Source of the DNA: Piliocolobus tephrosceles
Lineage: Eukaryota; Chordata; Mammalia; Primates; Cercopithecidae
Length of the DNA: 64,000 nucleotides
Direction of reading: 5' to 3'
Assembly (NCBI RefSeq): GCF_002776525.5
Contig: NC_045439.1
Location: 121,177,300 to 121,241,299, forward strand
Below the pieces are notes generated by a model that had not been told where the DNA came from, did no database searches, and saw only the letters and a list, made by a program, of their open reading frames with translations. Shown piece by piece: positions 45,306 to 59,610 of the stretch. A program made the position numbers and the translations under genes. The first letter of the stretch is position 1. Every line of letters begins with the position of its first letter.

Positions 45306-45699
45306 GCCCTCACTCCCACAACCCCCTGAGAATTATGGTTCTCTGCAACTGAAAGCCAAAGCAAGGAGTCTTCATCCAAAGCCACAGTGAAGTTGTCAGA
45401 GGGTCAGGGTCATTTTCTTTGAAACTAGCGATACTCAGGCTTTAGGACCCCTTTTGTTCACTGGCCTCTGTGAGTCTTGGGGGTTGTAGAGTGTTCTATG
45501 TGGCAAAAAGAAACCAGGCTACAACAGGAAACATTTCATGTAAGCATTTCTGATAATTACCTAAAGATATCTCTCCAGAAAAGGACAGGAATCCCCAAGG
45601 AGCCATGCTGTGATTTATTTTCTCGTTCTAAATAAGTATTTATATTTATTCTGAAGGAGAATTAGAGATCACTTCCAACTCTCCTTAAGCTCTTATGCA
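45306..45699. other. No gene or repeat recognised
   Basis: About 390 bp, ordinary. Confidence 0.4.
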
Positions 45700-46230
45700 G
45701 GTTTTTCCAGCTGGATCTAGAAACCAAATTGACACCAGACAGATTAACAAGAGAAAAGCATATAAATCTTGTTCATCTTACATGTACGTGGGGATCTTCA
45801 TAAGAAAGAAAATTAAGAAGTGACCAAAGCAAGATGCTTTTATGCTTTGTAGACAAAGAATGATAAACTTGAGAAGAAATGTCAAGACAAAGAAAATCTG
45901 GCTAGGAGTAGTAAATTTCTAGGGGAGTCAGTACGAGATATATTGGGGGGGCATGTAAAACTAGTGAAAGATAAGAGTTACTTCATTAAATATATTTATC
46001 CAGATCCATTACAGTTCTCAGTTCCCAGTGTTTCCTGATAAGGGCTATCATCTCACTCCGGTGCAGAGAGAGTGCCCCCCCACCCAGAGGAACCTTTATG
46101 GCTTGCTGCATGCAAGAAAAGACAGGTCAGCTAGCCCTTTCTAAACTACAATTTCTCCAATGTTTTCAACTCAAAAAAATCAATACACCAATTCAGCATG
46201 TTGTGGGATGGCACATCCTTCCCTCCTTTA
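45700..46230 (+). repeat. LTR-like ancient repeat, copy A (family not named)
   Basis: 'accagacagattaacaagag', 'aaaagcatataaatcttgtt', 'ggggatcttcataagaaaga'. The opening ~65 bp match copy B at 54,836-54,900 word for word in layout ('ctcagacagattagcagaag', 'aaaagtatacaaatttgttt'). It looks like the start of an ERV-type LTR, but I cannot name the family. Confidence 0.55.
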
Positions 46231-46762
46231 ATACCTAAGTTAATATTGATAATTTTGTATATTAAGAAAGATCCTGACCTCTGGGGACAGGGCATAGCTA
46301 AACAAAAAGCAGCAGAAACCTCTGCAGATGTAAAAGTCCCTGTCTGAGAGCTTTGAAGAGAGCAGTGGTTCTCCCAGCAAAGAGATTGAGAACTGAGAAT
46401 GGACAGATTGCCTGCTCAAGGGGGTCCCTGATCCCCGAGTAGCCTAACTGGGAGACATCCCCCACTAGGTGCAGACCGATACCTCACACTTCACATGGCT
46501 GGGTACACCCCCGAGACAAAGCTTCCAGAGCAAGAATCAGACAGCAACACTCGCTGTTCAGCAATATTCTATCTTCTGCAGCCTCCGCTGCTGATACCCA
46601 GGCAAACAGAGTCTGGAGTGGACCTCAAGCAAACTCCAACAGACCTACAGCTGAGGGTCCTGACTGTTAGAAGGAAAACTAACAAACAGAAAGGATACCC
46701 ACACCAAAACCCAATCAGTACATCACAATCATCAAAGACCAAAGGCAGAGAAAACCACAAAG

Positions 46763-47787
46763 ATGAGGAAAAAGCAGTGCAGAAAAGCTGGAAATTCAAA
46801 AAATCAGAGCACATCTGCCCCTCCAAAGGAACACAGCTCATCGCCAGCAATGGAACAAAGCTGGACAGAGAATGACTTTGACAAGTTAAGAGAAGAAGGC
46901 TTCAGTTGATCAAACTTCTCAGAGCTAAAGGAGGAACTATGTAACCAGTGCAAAGAAACTAAAAACCTTGAAAAAAGAATGGATGAATGGATAACTAGAA
47001 TAATTGAATAAGCGATGCAGAGAAGACCTTAAAAGAACTGATAGAGATGAAAACCATGACACGAGAACTACATGCCAAATGCACAAGCTTCAGTAACTGA
47101 CTCGATCAACTAGAAGAAAGAGTATCAATGATTGAAGATCAAATGGATGAAATGAAGTGAGAAGAGAAGTTTAGAGAAAAAAGAGTAAAAAAGAAATGAA
47201 CAAAGCCTCCAAAAAATATGAGATTATGTGAAAAGACCAAATCTACGTCTGATTGGTGTGCCTGAAAGTGAGGGGAAAAATGGAACCAAGTTGGAAAACA
47301 CACTGCAGGATATCATCCGGGAGAACTTCCCCAACCTAGTAAGGCAGGCCAACATTCAAATTCAGGAAATACAGAGAATGCCACAAAGATACTCCTCAAG
47401 AAGAGCAACTCCAAGACACATAATTGTCAGATTCACCAAAGTTGAAATGAAGGAAAAAATGTTAAGGGCAGCCAGAGAAAAAGGTCAGGTTACACACAAA
47501 GGGAAGCCCAGAAGACTAACAGCAGATCTCTCAGCAGAAACTCTACAAGCCAGAAGAGAGGGGGGCCAATATTCAACATTCTTAAAGAAAAGAATTTTCA
47601 ACCCAGAATTTCATATCCAGCCAAATTAAGTTTCATAAGTGAAGGAGAAATAAAATCCTTTACAGACAAGCAAATGCTTAGAGATTTTGTCATCACCAGG
47701 CCTGCCCTACAAGAGATCCTGAAGGAAGCACTAAACATGGAAAGGAAGAACAGGTACCAGCCATTGCAAAAACATGCCAAAATGTAA
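46763..47787 (+). pseudogene. L1 ORF1 (RNA-binding chaperone), broken
   Basis: ORF1p coats L1 RNA as a trimer with an N-terminal coiled coil, an RRM and a C-terminal domain. The ATG at 46,763 opens the expected frame (N-terminal text with PPKEHSSSPAMEQSW), but a TGA follows at about codon 48 ('ggcttcagttga'), and more stops lie in the coiled-coil part. An open stretch of 133 codons (47,228-47,629) holds the RRM and part of the C-terminal domain, including RRATPRHIIVRFTK. It leaves frame where 'agaggggggcc' has changed length. The span from ATG to the final TAA is 1,025 nt, not a multiple of three. Dead. Confidence 0.9.
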
Positions 47788-47850
47788 ATTCCATCAATGC
47801 TAGGAAGAAACTGCATCAACTAACGAGCAAAATAACCAGCTAATATCATA

Positions 47851-51692
<3,842 letters not shown>

Positions 51693-51916
51693 ACAATGAG
51701 ATCACTTGGACATAGGAAGGGGAACATCACACACTGGGGCCTATTGTGGGGAGGGGTGAGGGGGAAGGGATAGCATTAGGAGATATACCTAAAGTAAATG
51801 ATGAGTTAATGGGTGCAGCACACCAACATGGCGTAGGTATACATAAGTAACAAAACTGCACGTTGTGCACATGTACCCTAAAACTTAAAGTATTATAATA
51901 ATAATAATAATAATAA
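51693..51916 (+). other. L1 3' UTR and (ATA)n tail
   Basis: The G-rich block 'ggggaggggtgagggggaag' (about 51,750-51,769) is the polypurine tract typical of the primate L1 3' UTR, followed by 'gtgcacatgtaccctaaaac' and repeats of ATA in place of a plain poly(A). Confidence 0.9.
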
Positions 51917-51927
51917 AAGAAGGTTCC

Positions 51928-52394
51928 CAAAATCAGATGAGCTATGGGCACCACAAAGCTAAGATCTGCTCCTGAGGAGGGACGTACTAGTACTGAAGAA
52001 GCAAGGAAACTCAAAAATTGTGCTGAGAGCAAAACATCAGCAGGAGAATCTGAAGTGTCAGCCCATTGGAAGAAGCGAAAGCAGTTAGGGAAGTAGTTGC
52101 ATGGAGTCTGGGATCCTGGAGTCCAGTTACAAGCAAACAAAGTGGGAAGAATTCAAAGAATTGCCTGAGTAATTGCAGCTAATGGACAAGACAGGATGTC
52201 AAGGACCCAACCAAGAGATCTGGAGTTGGTTTTGTGGCTGCAGTCCAAGCAGAGGAAACCAGAACATGAGCACCACTGCACAGACTGGGCAGATGGTGGG
52301 AGAAGGGAAGAGAAAGCCACTAACAGTCACCGTCACTGACCCCAAGACATTGTGCTAAACCTGCAGTTATCAGGACAGGCAGCAGAATCTTGCC
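51928..52394. other. No gene or repeat recognised
   Basis: About 470 bp right of the L1. Confidence 0.4.
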
Positions 52395-52490
52395 CATAAA
52401 AAGGGAATAAGAATGCATCTTATAACATTGTTGAGATGATTCAGTTAATGGTGTAGATAAAATGTGTAGCCTGGTACTTTATGCAATCAT
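52395..52490 (+). mobile_element. MIR fragment, sense
   Basis: 'cataaaaagggaataagaat', 'cttataacattgttgagatg' and 'attcagttaatgg' are the central MIR blocks. Confidence 0.6.
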
Positions 52491-54779
52491 GGAGAACAAC
52501 TCAAGCTCTCTGGAATATGATCCTACCTTGAATATAGTAAGAAGAAAAGGAGTTTAAATTATCATTGTAGAAGGGATGCAAAATCATTCAAGGGAAATAA
52601 GGCAGTAGGAAGGAGCAGCTAATTTGGCTTTTAGAAGTAAATCATCAATGCAATGCACAGATGCTGTTTATGTGCTTGGCTTATTGATTTAATAAGTTTC
52701 TTGGTAAACTTTTTTTCTGCTCAGTTAGCAATTGGTTAGTTTTCCTTTGTAATAATAGTAATAGTTTAAATGCTCCTTGCTGTAATGACTATCTTTGCTA
52801 TATTTTATTTTCTAAGTTAATTTTGTACTCTAATATCACTCTGCTATGTCTTCCTGTGTTGTAGGAAGTTATTTTAAAATGTCTTTCCATTTCAATGCCA
52901 TATTTGTGGCCATCCCTTCACTGCCCTTCACCCTCAGAAAGGAACAGCCTTCTGTGGGTTGACTTGGTGATATCTGTCCATAGATAACGTCTCCAAGCCC
53001 CAGGCTCATCACTCAGAGATCTGCCCTCAAGAGGACACGTTCATCCCCAGCACCAGAGAAATGTCAGCCAAGGCTTTTGAAACTGATTTTATCCACATGC
53101 AAAAAGCTAGATTCTAATTCTGTCTGATCACAAAAGGTTGAATGTAAGCCTTACAACTGAGCTTCATAGACCAAAACAAGAAATACATGGAAAAGTTGCC
53201 AAAGGATTTTAGAAGATCGAGGCTGTAATTCATTATAGATGTGGACCCTTTTGCTTTCCTCTAAGGAATAAAAAAATTCAATTTCATTAAGAAAAAAAAT
53301 CCCACTAACTGTGGCCATGTTCAAAGCACTCACAGAAAATATTTTGAACACACAGGGTTTCGCTCAAGGAGGAATATTCATCATTTCAGGGTGGGGGAAA
53401 GGAGCTGGTCATTCATTTTCTCTCACCTTATCCTAACATTTATAGTTAAAAAGGGATGGATTTGGCTTTGCCTGATCTCTATGATAAAGCAATACTTGTC
53501 TGACCTCTCAAAGTCTCCCCAGTCCAGAGGTTGTATGATCAGAAGGTGGGATCATAAATTCCCAAGAGATGACAAAGGTGAAAATGGAATCGACAATCGC
53601 TACCTAAATTTTCAGGCTCTGAGACATCTTCCTAAACTATATGAATAAGCCACAGCAAAATGCTTAAATCTCTCTGGCCATTTTTTTCTTTCATTGATAA
53701 GTTATATTTCTTTTTGAAAGAAAGAAAATAAAATATCTACCTCAGCTCTTATTTATTAAAACTTACATAACAAAGACACTACAGGTGAAAACACAGCCAC
53801 CATCACTCTATGTTATTTTCTAAAATGATTTGTAAGATAACATTTAGCATAGATAACAGTAAAAGTTAAAAGAGGATCATGAAACACAAAATAAATCCAG
53901 TTTAATAAAGTCAAAACAAAATCATTGTTCTTTTGTAAATGTTGATCACAAAGCTTAAAAAATGTACTTGAAATGAAAAGCTTTAGAAATAAAACAGTTG
54001 TACTGAATTCAGCTTAGTGTTTTGTATTTAGTATGTGCCAAATAAATTTTTATTAAATTATTCATGATCTATGTCACCAACAACTGTGATGATCAATACA
54101 CATTCATATGATCTTTGGAGAAGTCTGTGCAGCTCAGTATAATTCAGTTAATTCAGTATTATAAGTGCCACTGCTAATTTGCCCAAATTATACTATCAAT
54201 TCCTCCTTACTTATCTAGTTGATTTCTCAGCCCCACATTCCACTTTATGTCTTACCTCAGAATGACATATAAACATAAAAGTGGAAATTTAAGACACCTC
54301 AGATGCAGTTCAAAATCTAAATCCATGACAGCGTGGACAGCAAGACTAGTGGTACTCACACCATGAGGCCCCCAGGGATTGAGGTGTTCACAGTCTGTCC
54401 CTGCAGCCATGCCCTTGCCTGTGATGAAAGAAACCAGCATACAGTGACTTCTCTGGGAAAATCTTCCCTCTGCTGTAGAGAAAATACAATCAGGGCATTA
54501 CCTGATTGGACAAATTTATTTCTGCTCTAATAGGCATTGATTATCTGCCAGGCCATGGCCTCCTTCTGGGGGTACTACAGAGAGAAACCCACAGACATTT
54601 TTCTCACACCAGTCAAACAGCTTAATCTATTACCTTACATGGTGGCTAGGGCAGCCTGTAATTAATATAGTTCAGCCAGTTTGAGAATCTGGTTGGAAAG
54701 GCAGAGAAAACCGCTGTGATGCTTTGCAAGTGATTCTGTCTCTGAGATATCAATAAAGGAGTGCTTAGGAATAAAATAG
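52491..54779. other. No gene recognised; AT-rich
   Basis: About 2.3 kb without an assigned family. 54,010-54,065 ends like an L2/MIR tail ('tttagtatgtgccaaataaa'). Frames of 60-85 codons have no domains. Confidence 0.45.
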
Positions 54780-55200
54780 TATAGGGGAGGCAAAATTTTA
54801 CCTCTAGCTTCATAGGACTTTTAAGCTGGGCCTGAGAATTAAACTGACCTCAGACAGATTAGCAGAAGAAAAGTATACAAATTTGTTTGATATAAGTTTT
54901 ACATGACACCAGAGCCCTCATCAGGAAATGAAGACCCAAAGAAGTGGCACAACTGAAATGACTTTATATACGCTAGGTTGAGCAAAAAGAGCCAATTGTT
55001 GAAAACTAAACTATTCGGGGAGGCTAAAGGAAGATAAAAATAATTTTAATGAGGTCTGTTTGTTCAGAATTTTCTGTCTCATCTTCCCATTCTAACGATA
55101 AGAATGTTACTGTCCTTCTGATATAAAGAAGACGTCCTTCATTTGGAGGTTTTATCTCCTGCTTTTAGGAAGAAAAAAAGAAGCATCGGAACACCCGTCT
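54780..55200 (+). repeat. LTR-like ancient repeat, copy B (family not named)
   Basis: 'actgacctcagacagattag', 'cagaagaaaagtatacaaat', 'agttttacatgacaccagag', 'gaagacccaaagaagtggca'. It shares its first part with copy A at 45,700-46,230 and the general composition of an old ERV LTR. Confidence 0.55.
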
Positions 55201-55554
55201 TGTACCTGCTGTTTTTTTGTTTTTTTGTTTTTTTAATGCCTTTAATTCAAAATAATCCTTCTGCTAAAGTGGCATATTTGTCAGGGGCAGGGAATATTCT
55301 GCCTCCTTTCAGTAGGTGTAGATGATGGATTGTCAGTACAGGTGAATATGTCTAAGTGCTCATACAACAGGCAGATCTGCCTCCCCGTCCCCTTGGGATT
55401 TTTCAGTGGCTGGCTTTGAAGTTGGCATAATTTTTATCTTGAGTTTCTTAGACATGCATCGTAAGATTGAATGCTTTTACCAGGAGAACTGGTCTTGCTA
55501 GCTTTTAATGGTTTCAATTGTAACTTTCAGTGACAAGGAACACATTCTACAGTG
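55201..55554. other. No gene or repeat recognised
   Basis: Starts with a T/G-rich run at 55,211-55,233; otherwise ordinary. Confidence 0.4.
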
Positions 55555-55745
55555 CAGTGTGGGAGGAAGCATTCCTGACTATGAGTCACAAGACCCAGGT
55601 CTGGTTCCACCTCCACCAGCAGTAATCACATAAAATCACCGAGATCCATTCTCCATCTCCAAAATGGAATTGATAGGCTACTCTCTGCCATATCCAAAAG
55701 GACTATTGAGGGGAAACATTATAAGATAGTTCAAATAACTTTGGA
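55555..55745 (+). mobile_element. MIR, sense (degenerate)
   Basis: 'atgagtcacaagacccaggt', 'ctggttccacctccaccagc', 'ctccaaaatggaattgatag' keep MIR order. Confidence 0.65.
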
Positions 55746-56728
55746 AGAGAAGCAAATATACCCTGATAAGATAGTCAGGGGGTGTAGGCTGTTTGCACAC
55801 AGAGGCAGAGAATGAAGGCAATTAGTCAAACAGTTACTGCAGAAACCACTCCTACCTCCCACAATGAAAAAAAAAAAATCAATGCACAGGGACTTACCAA
55901 CACTTATTTTACTCAGCAGAGTATTTCAGATAAAAGGAAACTTTTGTCTGTCTGAATTACCCAGATAGTTTCCTTAAAACCCTCTATTTCACATGTGTAG
56001 TGGTAACTTCAATAAGGACCCTATTCTCGCTCTAGGAAATGGGACAGTAGACCTGAAATTACATCTTTCCCTTGGAATTTAATTTCTAAAGAAGACAAAT
56101 TATTATGTTACTTTCACCCAAATGGAACTTCAGAAGGCCACAAGACCTATCTGGAGTTAGCTAAGGGGTTAAGATTCAGTATTCCAGACAGTGTCTTTTC
56201 AAGGCACATCTTTAGAGTATCAGACTGAATCCCGGGGATTTCTGGGTGACTCTTGCAAAGCATTACAACTTAGCCCTGTGGCTGTGCTGCCAGGACATAT
56301 ACATCAGGATCTCAATAAATTGCAATGCTTTAGGCTTAGACAAGCTTTGGGGGATTTTATTGTGATCATTATTTTAATTTCTGGAAAGAGATTATGAAAG
56401 TTCTTCTCAAACCCATAGATAGGATAAGAGGATGATACACCAGTTTTGCACACTCAACTTAAATATTATTTGAAGGAAGAAAAAAGGAAATTATTCACTT
56501 GCTGTGTCTTGCTCTTCGATTTCAGAAATGAATCTACATTCCTAATTTTTCAAAGACATTTGATGGAAGCCTGTGCTTTCCAATTTACAAGACTAATCCA
56601 CCCTCTACTGTCTTTATAGCTCAGGTATATTATTTAGCATGACAATTTCCCTATATTTATGAAGCAGATCATTTTAATAATGCATAATAGTTATTGACAA
56701 TTTCAATTTGAAACCCTTTATTTATTGC
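55746..56728. other. No gene or repeat recognised
   Basis: About 1 kb, ordinary. Confidence 0.45.
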
Positions 56729-57017
56729 TTTTTTTTTTTGAGATGGAGTCTCACTCTGTTGCCAGGCTGGAGTGCAGTGGCATGATCTTGGCTTGCTACA
56801 ACCTCCATCTCTTAGGGTTCAAGCAATTCTCCCGCCTCAGCCTCCCAAGTAGCTGGGACTACAGGACTGCACCACCACACCCAATTAATTTTTGTATTTT
56901 TAGTAGAGACGAAGTTTCCACATGTTGGCAGGATGATCTCGATCTCTTGACCTCATGATCCACCCACCTCGGCCTCCCAAAGTGCTGGGATTATACACGT
57001 GAGCCACCACGCCTGGC
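56729..57017 (-). mobile_element. Alu (AluY/AluSc-like), antisense
   Basis: 'gatctcgatctcttgacctc' followed by 'atgatccacccacctcggcc' is the AluY/AluSc-type right-arm signature, making this one of the younger Alus here. The possible target duplication (TATTTATTGC at 56,719-56,728 and TATTTATGC at 57,021-57,029) is weak. Confidence 0.94.
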
Positions 57018-57815
57018 TGCTATTTATGCTACATTTTTATAATCAACTTGGATGGAAGACAGACAGAGCTCTACATTCATGACTACAAAATGTTTTATAT
57101 GCAACTTCCTGAGTATAACCTAATTGTCTATAGGGAAAAAATGCTCTTCTAGAAGCACCTTCTGTTAAAGTATCTTATGTTCAGGAGAAATTGAACAAAT
57201 GTGACAATTCAAACTTCATACCTACTTATGGTAGCACTCCAGGAGCCTGCCACGCCTCCTGGAAGCTGTCAAATTCACTTCTGGGTCCCAAAAATGGGAA
57301 TACAAACATTTTTCTAAGTTACTGCATAAGTCTTACCCAAACCTAGCAGAGGTCAAAGTCTCCTCCTTTACCCTTAATACTATGACCCTTTTATCTAGGC
57401 AGTGGCTTTACTCTGTCCTGACTAAGAGATAGGCTCTCCCTTCAACTGCTCATCTCAGACCAGGCCAGGTAATCAATCCTACATCACCACTCCCACCTTC
57501 AGAAGAGCCACCTCCTGCTGTGTCCATACTGGACCCTAATTCAGAGCAGGAACAACCTGATACTACACAGAAAACTAGTAGCAGTAAGAGGAGAAAAAAA
57601 AAAAAAAAAAAAAAAAACCACCAAAATACTAGTCTCTGTCCTAATCTTTCTAAACAAGGTTTTCATACAGATGCAATTTGAACCATACTAAGAGCCCAGC
57701 ATTAGATTTATGTTTGGAATTCCAGACCAACAAACACTTACTTGTTTTAGAGATTTAGAGAAAAACATGTTGTGCAAATGTCAGAATTAAGGATCTTGTT
57801 CAAAAATATGATCTG
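57018..57815. other. No gene recognised; A24 run
   Basis: A pure A24 at 57,594-57,617. The ~60 codons before it read openly (ending TTQKTSSSKRRKKK) but match nothing I know. It could be the tail of an old retrocopy or a simple A-run. Confidence 0.4.
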
Positions 57816-58148
57816 TGCCAGGTATAGTGGCTCCTGCCTGTAATCCCAGCACTTTGGGAGGAAAAGGCAGGAGGATCACTTGAGACCAGGAATTCAACAC
57901 CAGCCTGGGCAACATGGTGAGACCCTGCCTCTACAAAAATGAAGAAAACAATCAGGCATGGTAGTGTGTGCCTGTAGTCACAGTTACTCAGGAGGCTGAG
58001 GCCGGAGGATCACTTCAGCCCAGGAGTTCCAAGCTGCAGTGAGCTATGATCACATTACAGCACTCTAGCCTGGGTAACAGAGCAAAACCCCACCTCCACC
58101 TCAAAAAAAGGAAGGGGGGTGGGCAAACATCAAAAAAAAAAAAAAAAA
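57816..58148 (+). mobile_element. Alu (AluJ-like), sense
   Basis: 'cctgtaatcccagcactttg', 'gcctgggcaacatggtgaga', 'gagctatgatcacattacag', ending in a mixed A-rich tail with 'aaaggaaggggggtgggc' before a final A17. Confidence 0.95.
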
Positions 58149-58220
58149 GTTCTGACTACATACAGAAAGTAAGTCAGAGTAATATAACTGTATATCAAGT
58201 TCCAAAAACAAACAACAACA

Positions 58221-58525
58221 TTTTTTTTTTTAAGTCAGGGTCTCACTCTGTCTCCCAGACTGTAGTGCAGTGATGTGATACATGTTTCACTGCAGCCTTG
58301 ACTTCCCGGGTTCAAGCAAGCCGCCCTCCTGAGTAGTGCATGGTGGTGCATGTGCCTGTAGTCCCAGCTACAATAATGCAATGCTATGCATTATTTTTTA
58401 TTTAATGTAGAGATGGGGTCTCAGTATGTTGCCCAGGCTGGTGTTGCACTCCTGGGCTCAAGCATTCCTTCCACCTTGGCCTCCCAAAGTGCTGGGATGA
58501 CAGACATTAGCCACCACACCTGGCC
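58221..58525 (-). mobile_element. Alu, antisense, with a 36-bp internal inversion
   Basis: Left and right parts are ordinary reverse Alu ('ggtctcactctgtctcccag', 'aagtgctgggatgacagac'). Positions 58,336-58,371 ('gtgcatggtggtgcatgtgc' then 'ctgtagtcccagctac') are in forward Alu orientation and occupy the place where their own reverse complement belongs. A perfect 9-bp hairpin (AATAATGCA 58,372-58,380 and TGCATTATT 58,387-58,395) follows directly. Confidence 0.95.
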
Positions 58526-59319
58526 CCAAAAAAATTTTATTGGAAAATGTCTTCTTAGACCTAGGTAAGCCTTCAAATTAAATATATGTATGTATAAATA
58601 TATATTTGTCTGTATTTGTGTATCTTGCCTCAGTACTATTGAATGTCAGGTTTAAAGGGGGCCCTAGGATACTGATGCTCAAATGATGATCTACAAGCCC
58701 ATTAAACCACTATTGATGCTTGCAGGATCTAATTAAAATGAGAGTAAAAGACTGTGTGTGTATGTGTGTGTGTGTAGCATTGTAAGTTTGTCACTATCCT
58801 TACCCCCAAAAGACCTATTCTCTGTTGTGTCCTTCTGTTTTTTTGTAAAAATTATCTTTTATGAAATGATAGCTGATGCAGAAAGTCGTTTTGGTTTTTT
58901 ATTGTTGTTTGGCTTGGGTTTTTTTAATTTGACAAAATAAAACATTGAAAACCTAGTAAGTCTCCACATTTTGGGGTGGCATGGGTATTGTACTGATCCT
59001 TGAAATTCATACATCTGGAATATATGACCTGGACAACATGTACCAAATCTATCTGATGTTTGAACGCTTCTTAATAACTTTCACCTATTAGTCCTAATTC
59101 TAGCTCCTGCACCCACACAGACTCAGCTGTCCCTGTTCCAGATGAAAGTCCTTTCTATAGTTGAAGACAGTGCTTCTATTCCCCCTAAGATCTTTTTTCC
59201 TCCAGAATTAAAAATCTTCTATTGTCTTCAACTCTACTTTTGAGCCAGACCTCAAAGTAGAGCCTGTGAGATAGAAGAAAACCTTGAAAGAAAGAAATAT
59301 GTATATACTTAAAGAAACA
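58526..59319. other. No gene recognised; short (TG)n
   Basis: A short TG tract at about 58,753-58,775 and TA-rich text at 58,580-58,605. Nothing else noted. Confidence 0.5.
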
Positions 59320-59400
59320 CCATTTCTTTTATGTTTTATAAATGAGGAAACTGAATCCAAGTGGTTAAGAGACTTAACTAAGATCTAACAGTTTGTTAAT
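59320..59400 (-). mobile_element. MIR fragment, antisense
   Basis: 'ttttataaatgaggaaactg' and 'gttaagagacttaactaaga' are the conserved reverse MIR core. Confidence 0.7.
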
Positions 59401-59489
59401 GACATTCACTACTCAGCAAATCAAAACATCTTACCCTTGAGAAATGTTTGCATTAAGCAAAGAACAAAAAGATAGTAGCAGATGTATGT

Positions 59490-59610
59490 AAATTGATTCA
59501 ACAAATATTTTCAGTGTCTAAACTATGCCATGCATTACGGTAGCTAGAAGGAAACAGGGTCCCTGCTTTTGAGGAGCTTAGAAGCAAGAAATAGTAAATA
59601 AAATAGCAAA
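59490..59610 (+). mobile_element. Fossil L2/MIR-related repeat
   Basis: 'caacaaatattttcagtgtc', 'aaactatgccatgcattacg', 'ccctgcttttgaggagctta' follow the common fossil motif (acaaatatttattgagc ... gccaggcactgtg ... ggagcttacattc). Confidence 0.5.

Noticed and set aside
45019..45390. 123-codon frame over the CA/CT tract
   Set aside because: Its length comes from low-complexity Ser/His/Leu runs encoded by the microsatellite.
57200..57617. Processed gene retrocopy ending in A24
   Set aside because: Only ~60 codons read openly, I recognise no parent gene, and no target duplication is visible. It could still be tested by a protein search of the open part.
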